64,000 nt of DNA, from NCBI GenBank assembly GCA_964017155.1, contig OZ024861.1, positions 13,863,912 to 13,927,911 on the forward strand, in the 5' to 3' direction. The notes under the pieces were generated by a model. It searched no databases. It was not told the origin of the DNA and was given only the letters and a program-made list of their open reading frames with translations. Source of the stretch: Oasisia sp. SBJ-2009. Its lineage: Eukaryota > Annelida > Polychaeta > Sabellida > Siboglinidae. The stretch's first letter is position 1, and each line of letters opens with the position of its first letter. A program made the position numbers and the translations under genes. Below are positions 60,288-64,000 of the stretch, in pieces.

Positions 60288-61625
60288 AACATGTTATATA
60301 AAAAAAAAAAATTGATAAAAACAACGCTTCACCCACTGTCGAATGACTGTTCCGCGTCGCCAATCTTCACATCATCGGGCCTGGTCGGTCAGTAATGCTG
60401 CCAGAAGTCTTCGGCCACGTGTCGCTGTATCTTCACCGGGCGCAGACATCTGAGAAAAAACAATAAAACAGCGCTACAATGTGCACGGTGTCTAACAAAA
60501 TTGAAAACAGCAGGCTCAATGCTTACATATGCCCACATTCCTTCACCCCACTGGCGTCAAAGACGCAAATCCCACCGCGATGCGGTCGAGATTACACTAA
60601 AGAAACTGGCATCTGTCGCCAGCATTCGGCTGCGCGGCACAGTAATGGCGGCAAACCGGAAGACGCGCCACAACAATACCGTGACGTCACGACATTACGG
60701 CAGACGTGCCATTTTCGTTCCCGGCGACGTCAAATTTCAAGATGGCGACGCCTTTGATCTAAGCAAACTGGGGGGGGGGAGGAGCTTTCTTCCACTTTTA
60801 CTTCGTTCTTTCAATGTTTTACTTGCGCTAGCTTATTTCGCAATAAGGTACACACATAGGACTACAGTTGTATTATGGTACGACGGCCTGTGCGACATTC
60901 GGGTACCTTTTATGCACGATGCATGTCAATGTGCGTGGCGTATAACACCGATTAGATTCAACAATGCCAGACTCTCTCCATTGATTTTTAGACCAAATAT
61001 ATCAGGCCTGCTGCGTCCGCGCGTATTAAAACCACTACACTACCCTACCCGCGCCTCTTGTAATGAAGTTTCAAACCTAGGAGCAATTGAGGTTGGCTTG
61101 CATTCTGCGCAAGTGCCTAATTCTTGTCTGAAATGGAACAGATTCATATTCTTGTTCTCATTCACAGTACACTGTATATGGTGCATACCACTCTTCGATG
61201 AGTTGTCTCAAAGTCTCAAGCAGCTTTCCACCTATGCCTAGGCAAATAGACGTTTGGACAGTATCGAATTTCACATTCGTACTGCTGAGCTTCAAACTAC
61301 TACACTCAACAACAGAAGTTCCCTTCACTGTGTTGGCAATCTACTCTCTGCGATCTGGAACTCTAAAACGTGTTAACGGCGACGCCACGAAGGCTGTATG
61401 CAGGCTGCGCATAGATGTATCTGAAGCATTATATGCCATTCCATGCGATAAAAGACGTTCGTTCGCATACAGTCCAGATTTACTCTGTTATGTAATACGC
61501 TTTGTAGGATGTACAATGTGTGTAGCTAGCTCAACATCAATGATTATATGATGCGACCATTGCCTGTTAGTTGCTGTGTGGTTTCGTTTTCATATTGAAC
61601 TTGCGACATGTCTGCTCTTTGGTTT
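60288..61625. repeat. Array unit 13, 3'-truncated
   Basis: Ends at unit offset about 1338 ('ctgctctttggttt'), just before the acceptor-like 'ttcag' present in other units. G-run of 10. Confidence 0.95.
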
Positions 61626-61659
61626 GGCTCTCATATTCTTGTTCTCATTCACAGTACCC
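61626..61659. repeat. Displaced fragment of the array unit at the array end
   Basis: 'tcatattcttgttctcattc' plus 'acagtac' repeats a segment that normally sits about 480 bp earlier in the unit. It is followed directly by 'cccagcgggcac', the start of the ACGTCG satellite. Confidence 0.8.
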
Positions 61660-62460
61660 CAGCGGGCACACGACGTCGGATCGACGTAGAATATTGGTTG
61701 TATTTACGTCGCGACGTCGGTCAACGTATATATAACGTCTTTACAACGTCGGATTGTCGACGTCGTAATGACGTCGAAACTTGATGTCGTTACGACGTTG
61801 ATATGACGTCAACAACCAAATCCGACGTCTTTACAACGTCGGATCATCGACGTTGTTTGAACGTCGAAACACGACGTCGTCACGTCGTTGATATGACGTC
61901 GACAACCAATTCCGACGTATTTACTACGTCGGGTCATCGACGTTGTTTGAACGTCGAAACACGACGTCTTTGATATGATGTCTACAACCAAATCAGACGT
62001 CTATGTAACGTCGGGTTATCGACGTTGCATAGGCGTCGAAACACGATGTTGTCACGACGTTGATATGACGTCGACAACCAAAACCGTCATCTTTACAATG
62101 TCGGGTCATCGATGTTGTATAGACGTTACAATGCGACGTCGTATCGACGTTGAAGTGACGTCGACACCAAATCCGAAGTCTTTATAACGTCGGGTTATCG
62201 ACGTTGCATACATGCAGAAAGTTGACGTCGTCAAAACGTTGGTATGACGTCGACAACCACATCAGATCTCCTGAAAACGTTGGGTTATTGACGTTCGCAA
62301 TCTTGTCATCGACGTTGTATATACGTCGAAACGTGTTGAGTCTTCGAGGTTAAGACGAGGTATAGACGGCGAGACGCCACGTTGTCACGACGTTTATGTT
62401 CAACGAAATCGACGTTTTTATACACGTCGAAACGCGATGTTGTCTGAACTTTGAAATCAC
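61660..62460. repeat. CpG-rich ACGTCG satellite, period about 90 bp
   Basis: The motif 'gatatgacgtcgacaacc' and variants recur near 61800, 61890, 61972, 62062, 62152 and 62242. Between them are many short palindromes (GACGTC, TCGACG, AACGTCG), so nearly every 10 bases contain an ACGT or CGTC core. The left edge is 'ccagcgggcacacgacgtcgg'. The right part from about 62280 is more diverged. Confidence 0.9.
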
Positions 62461-62524
62461 GTCAACAAAAAAATCTGATACGTGCACACTTGTGACTGTT
62501 TTTTCCCCAATGCTATGTATGTAT

Positions 62525-62747
62525 ATTGTATTGTATTGTATTGTATTGTATTGTATTGTATTGTATTGTATTGTATTGTATGTATGTATGTATGTATGTA
62601 TGTATGTATGTATGTATGTATGTATGTATGTATGTATGTATGTATGTATGTATGTATGTATGTATGTATGTATGTATGTATGTACGTACGTACGTACGTA
62701 CGTACGCACGCACGCACGCACGTACGCATGCATGCATGCATGTATAT
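62525..62747. repeat. Compound microsatellite (TATTG)n-(TATG)n-(TACG)n-(CACG)n-(CATG)n
   Basis: The pentanucleotide (TATTG)n at about 62525-62580 turns into (TATG)n to about 62682, then (TACG)n, (CACG)n and (CATG)n to about 62745. Each step differs from the next by one base. The open frames across it are repeat artefacts. Confidence 0.95.
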
Positions 62748-62809
62748 AAATAATGTAAAATAATGCAAATAAATAAGTGTATTGATAATAGTAACAACTA
62801 TATAATATT
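62748..62809. other. Short AT-rich spacer
   Basis: AT-rich sequence between the microsatellite and the 3' end of the LINE; the LINE's exact 3' boundary is unclear. Confidence 0.4.
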
Positions 62810-64000
62810 TATTATTTTAGTAAAACAAATAATAATCTTCATGTCGAATTACACTAATATGCAATACGAAAGAAATGTGTCGTCAGTAGACGTTTGAAGC
62901 TGGTTAAATTGTCACAAGTCTTAATAACCGTTGGTAAATTGTTCCATTGGAACGCAACAGCGCCAGCGAACGAGCCATCTGCAGCTTTGGTATGGCTTCT
63001 AACATGTTATTGTTCGCAGAGCGAAATGTTCTTGTCGGTTGATTCGGGCACACGAGTTCACACAAATACACTGGTGCGCCGTTGTGCATGGCTTTGTAAG
63101 TGAGTACAAGTAGCTTGAAATAAACTCTGCACACAATGTGCAGCCAGTGGAGTTCGCGTAACAAGGGTGTGACACTGACGCTACGCGGGCTACGCATAAT
63201 CAACCTGGCAGCCGTGTCATGTAATCGCTGTAGACAGGCGATGTTACATGTATACGTGCCATGTATACATACGTTATACTAATCAAGCTGTGATGTGATA
63301 ATGGCATAGACAACGCGTTCATTTGTCGGTCTGGGATGAAAACGGCTAATTTGATTAATGTAGCGCAGGTAGAAAGAGCAAGCACTGCTAGTTTGCGACA
63401 CATGCTTCTTCATGTCAAGTATAGGTGCCTATCGATGCAAACACCGATACACAGAACACACCGCGAAACCACTTTCTCAATTATCCTTAGCGCGACCACT
63501 TTCTCAATTACGTAGGGTAATTGAGCGAGGGTACTCACAGGTCGGCAAAAGCTCAGGGTGTCTACGTCCAGTGATGGTTACTTTAATAGTGGTCGGACAA
63601 TTGCATGCTTAAACGATTTCGGGATCACTTCCTCGTCCAGAGAAGCATTTGTGATCCGTGTGATGGCAGGCACAATACCGGTGATGTTGTCATGCAGTTA
63701 GCTGATTTGCAGGAAGAGGATCCAACACGCACGTTTTGTTAGTAGCACTACAAATCGCTGTGGGAGGATCTTATTTAGTAGTGTACGTGTTCCGATACAT
63801 TACGGCAACTTCGCAACCACGACCACGACCACAGGGACGTGCCACATAGTGGAATGTGTAGCCGGGAGGCAAACATTCAGCCATGATTGTTCGTCTCCGG
63901 TTTGTTTTAGCCACGTCTCGGTGATTGTCAAACTATCCCAATCGTGCTGTATGACCGGGCCTGAAGCCGCGAACATATCCATCGTTGTATCGGCGAACGA
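62810..64000 (-). pseudogene. L2-like LINE, rearranged and frame-shifted, continues beyond the window
   Basis: Read on the minus strand from 64000 downward: an endonuclease fragment (DSLTITETWLKQTGDEQSWL, then in another frame GYTFHYVARPCGRGRG, about 63982-63790); RT N-terminal blocks (CVLDPLPANQLHDNITGIVP and FKHAIVRPLLK, about 63760-63570); then after missing sequence YLRYINQISRFHPRPTNERV (about 63370-63310); and the thumb region at 63203-62904 (LRELHWLHIVCRVYFKLLVL, TYKAMHNGAPVYL). Parts of the endonuclease and the central RT core with its catalytic motif are deleted, and every block is in a different frame. The domain sequence is that of the L2 clade. Confidence 0.82.

Larger units (their letters stand above)
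22747..61625. repeat. Tandem macrosatellite array, unit about 2.24 kb, 13 copies
   Basis: Head-to-tail copies start (at 'aaca[t/g]gttatata') at 22747, 24974, 27220, 37831, 40073, 42319, 49077, 51319, 53560, 55802, 58046 and 60288, plus a 5'-truncated copy from 47276. Uninterrupted periods are 2227-2246 bp. Copies are highly similar and differ by scattered substitutions, small indels and the length of an internal G-run. About 11.8 kb of the span is later insertions. Each copy has a CpG-rich first 450 bp and a more AT-balanced remainder with recurring open frames (about 121, 122 and 60 codons). Several copies break these frames, and most differences I compared change the amino acid, so I treat the unit as non-coding. 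It resembles no rDNA, histone or snRNA cluster that I know. Confidence 0.97.

Noticed and set aside
22747..61625. Array as rDNA, 5S, histone or snRNA gene cluster
   Set aside because: No rRNA, 5S, tRNA A/B-box pair, snRNA or histone sequence could be seen in the unit.

Overview
The window reads as a metazoan (animal) nuclear genome. It has spliceosomal introns with phase-matched exon joints, a DEG/ENaC-family sodium channel gene, an exon of a MAM domain, several non-LTR retrotransposons (RTE-like, L2-like and two other clades), and very many long (TA)n, (CA)n and trinucleotide tracts. No prokaryotic operons, rRNA, tRNA or CRISPR arrays are seen. An invertebrate, probably aquatic, is my guess. 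The phylum cannot be fixed from the sequence alone.

Layout. 1-192: the 3' part of a MAM-domain exon ending in a strong splice donor. 200-5780: microsatellites, a dead RTE-like LINE on the minus strand (about 620-2170), and a large compound trinucleotide tract. 5783-6090: an exon-like coiled-coil segment with acceptor and donor. 6330-8235: decayed L2-like LINE remains on both strands. 8791-9316: a 526-bp palindrome. 11070-18718: nine exons of a DEG/ENaC channel, from M1 to the stop codon. They sum to 2,751 nt (917 codons) with one continuous frame. Exon 7 is unusually large and adds about 460 glycosylation-rich residues to the extracellular domain just before M2. Intron 8 holds a 259-bp hairpin. 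18719-22745: intergenic sequence with another 5'-truncated LINE and pyrimidine tracts.

22747-61625: a head-to-tail array of 13 copies (some partial) of a unit of about 2.24 kb. The first 450 bp of each unit is CpG-rich and packed with promoter-like motifs (TATA-like, CCAAT, CACGTG, CCGGAAG, TGACGTCA, AAGATGGCG), followed by a G-run whose length differs among copies (5 to 21). The array falls into two sequence blocks (units 1-6 and 7-13). Three later insertions break it: a 5.67-kb tandem pair of non-coding elements that share ends but not middles (28185-33854), a 5'-truncated LINE (35060-37753) and an almost intact LINE (43008-46486). A 1.2-kb deletion junction lies at 47275/47276.

61626-64000: the array end, a CpG-rich satellite of about 90 bp built on ACGTCG, a compound microsatellite, and a rearranged L2-like LINE on the minus strand running off the window.

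Apart from the MAM exon, the coiled-coil exon and the channel, nothing here looks like a functional host protein gene. The two most interesting objects are the channel with its giant extracellular insertion and the tandem array of promoter-like modules.
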